Positions 62,724 to 64,000 of a stretch of DNA of 64,000 bases are shown here, one piece after another; positions within the stretch are counted from its first letter, which is position 1, and the number at the start of each line of letters is the position of its first letter. The stretch comes from an uncultured Lachnospiraceae bacterium. GTDB taxonomy: Bacteria > Bacillota > Clostridia > Lachnospirales > Lachnospiraceae. The notes below the pieces were generated by a model. The model saw only the letters and a list, made by a program, of their open reading frames with translations. It was not told the origin of the DNA and made no database searches. The stretch spans positions 62,001 to 126,000 of the forward strand of contig URUY01000004.1 in assembly GCA_900551115.1 (NCBI GenBank). The letters run 5' to 3'. Position numbers and translations under genes: made by a program.

Positions 62724-64000
62724 ATGAAGTTGATTCTTAGAGCAATCCGCAGACATTTAAAAATGTTTCTGACAGCGATTTTCTTTTTGAGTATAGAGAC
62801 CATGGCAGACCTTTTACAGCCTGCTTTTATGTCCTACATTGTGGATAACGGAGTAAAAGCACAGGATACGGGTAAGATTTTACAGTATGGTCTGATTATG
62901 CTGGGAATAGCGGCTTTAGGTGCATTTGGTGCTGTTATGCGTAATGTTTTTGCGAACCGTACTGCACAGACCATAGGCAAGGAAATGCGTTCAGATATTT
63001 ATAAAAAGGTGCAGACCCTGTCTTTTGAAAATATTGACAGGATAAAGCCGGCGTCCATTATTACAAGGATTACCAATGACGTGACCCAGATTCAGAACTT
63101 TGTAAACGGCAGTATGCGGATTATGTTAAAGGCTCCTATCACCTGTATCGGTGCTATTATACTGATTGCATGGCAGACACCAGCACTGATTCCCATGCTG
63201 TTTGTGATTGTAGGGATAGCGGCTCTGTTAATCGGAGCCAATATGAAATTCGGATATCCGCGGTTTGGCAGACAGCAGAAGAAGCTGGATAAGTTAAATG
63301 AGGTGAGCAGGGAATTTCTTTCTTCTATCCGAGTGGTGAAGGCTTTTCATGCAGAGGGGCAGGAAGAGGAAAAGTTTAAGGATGCGGCAGCAGCTTTTGC
63401 AGATGCAGGTGTAGCGGCAACCCGTGTGGCGGCTGTTTTTTCACCTTTAATTAATCTCACAGTCAATATGGGCATTGTGGTACTTTTATGGATTTCCGGC
63501 ACCGGAGATGCAGGCAGAATCGGACGGACCATGGCTTCTGTGAATTATATGACACAGGTGCTTTTTTCTTTGGGCATGGTATCGAATATTCTCAATGCGT
63601 CTGTCCGTGCGGTGGCATCAGCAGAGCGTGTGGAAGAGATTTTAGCAGAAGAACCGGCACAAAAAGATATGGCAGAAGTGTCGGGAAAAATAGGAAGACC
63701 GGAGCAGGAGCAGACAGAAGAGCAGGCAGAAAGGGCAAGATTGACAGCGCGCCGGGGAGAGGTGGCTTTTGAGAAGGTAACCTTTGCATATGCAGGCAGT
63801 GAAAGACCATCGGTAGAGGAGCTGTCCTTTTTTGTGAAGTCCGGCGAGACGATTGGTATTATCGGGCCTACCGGTTCGGGCAAGACTACGCTGGTAAATC
63901 TGATTCCGCGGTTTTATGATGCCACAGGCGGCAGAGTGCTTGTAGATGGCAGGGATGTAACAAAATGGAATATGGAAGAATTACGGAAGGGCATTGCGGT
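62724..64000 (+). CDS. ABC exporter (fused membrane and ATPase domains), 5' part
   Basis: From ATG 62724 (AGGAAAAG before it) the frame is open to the end of the window, giving 425 residues. Residues 1-310 are a type-1 exporter membrane domain with about six helices, including RSDIYKKVQTLSFENIDRIKPASIITRITND, typical of heterodimeric multidrug exporters such as BmrCD or LmrCD. The ATPase domain begins near 350 and shows Walker A GPTGSGKTT. The rest lies outside. A partner half-transporter gene is expected downstream. A Glu/Gln-rich linker (EQEQTEEQAERA) joins the two domains. Confidence 0.9.
   Translation, partial: MKLILRAIRRHLKMFLTAIFFLSIETMADLLQPAFMSYIVDNGVKAQDTGKILQYGLIMLGIAALGAFGAVMRNVFANRTAQTIGKEMRSDIYKKVQTLSFENIDRIKPASIITRITNDVTQIQNFVNGSMRIMLKAPITCIGAIILIAWQTPALIPMLFVIVGIAALLIGANMKFGYPRFGRQQKKLDKLNEVSREFLSSIRVVKAFHAEGQEEEKFKDAAAAFADAGVAATRVAAVFSPLINLTVNMGIVVLLWISGTGDAGRIGRTMASVNYMTQVLFSLGMVSNILNASVRAVASAERVEEILAEEPAQKDMAEVSGKIGRPEQEQTEEQAERARLTARRGEVAFEKVTFAYAGSERPSVEELSFFVKSGETIGIIGPTGSGKTTLVNLIPRFYDATGGRVLVDGRDVTKWNMEELRKGIA

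Noticed and set aside
63545..63883. Minus-strand ORF of 112 residues at the right end
   Set aside because: It is antisense to the ABC exporter, whose plus-strand frame is open to the window end with clear motifs.
1..64000. CRISPR array, tRNA, rRNA or phage structural genes
   Set aside because: No regularly spaced repeats, cloverleaf-like genes or phage-type gene runs were found by reading.

Overview
The window looks like chromosome of a gut-type Clostridia, most likely a Lachnospiraceae member. This is inferred from gene content: AraC and YesM/YesN regulators, a GPH symporter, a LacL/LacM-type split beta-galactosidase, Rpn-family nucleases, LytTR signalling, strong AGGAGG ribosome sites and many carbohydrate-active enzymes. 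I see no rRNA, tRNA or CRISPR array. Both ends cut through genes: a sugar isomerase at the left and an ABC exporter at the right.

Layout. 1-2.8 kb: sugar isomerase plus two tandem Gfo/Idh/MocA oxidoreductases. 2.95-7.0 kb: an AT-rich cassette of LytTR response regulator, GHKL histidine kinase and a one-piece ATPase-permease transporter, with 20-bp-spaced direct repeats in front of the transporter. 7-12.4 kb: an Rpn nuclease, a broken zinc-phospholipase-like gene, a CoiA-like protein, a MATE pump, a DUF1801 protein and an Rpn remnant. 12.5-19.7 kb: a secreted GH5 glucanase, a BlaI/M56 pair in which the protease carries a very large extracellular domain, and a second MATE pump. 19.8-25.4 kb: an ABC-F ATPase with a complete attenuation leader (promoter, six-codon peptide, terminator), an overlapping nuclease-like gene, and lacL/lacM. 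25.6-31.2 kb: a second Rpn remnant, a C39-like protease, an ECF sigma factor with a long C-terminal extension, a FeoB-associated-type small protein, and two SDR enzymes.

31.3-49.5 kb is a carbohydrate-use region centred on uronic acids. A GH113-like hydrolase and two AraC regulators precede an apparent operon of GPH symporter, GH2 enzyme (beta-glucuronidase candidate), uxuA and uxuB. A YesM/YesN-type two-component system then faces a sugar ABC importer and a GH88 unsaturated glucuronyl hydrolase. A heparinase II/III-like protein, a DUF2264 protein and a discoidin-like protein follow at 53.6-58.2 kb. Together these suggest uptake and breakdown of glucuronides or acidic polysaccharide fragments through fructuronate and mannonate. 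Later steps (KDG kinase and aldolase) are not in the window.

49.5-53.6 kb interrupts this region with an AT-rich, mobile-element-derived island: a nucleotidyltransferase-like gene, a truncated relaxase, small hypothetical genes and a GNAT acetyltransferase. Part of it lies between perfect 20-bp direct repeats, and hairpin-rich repeats sit at its edges. The right end (58.3-64 kb) has an alpha/beta hydrolase, a frameshifted DUF3160 lipoprotein, a CapA-like protein and the start of an ABC exporter.
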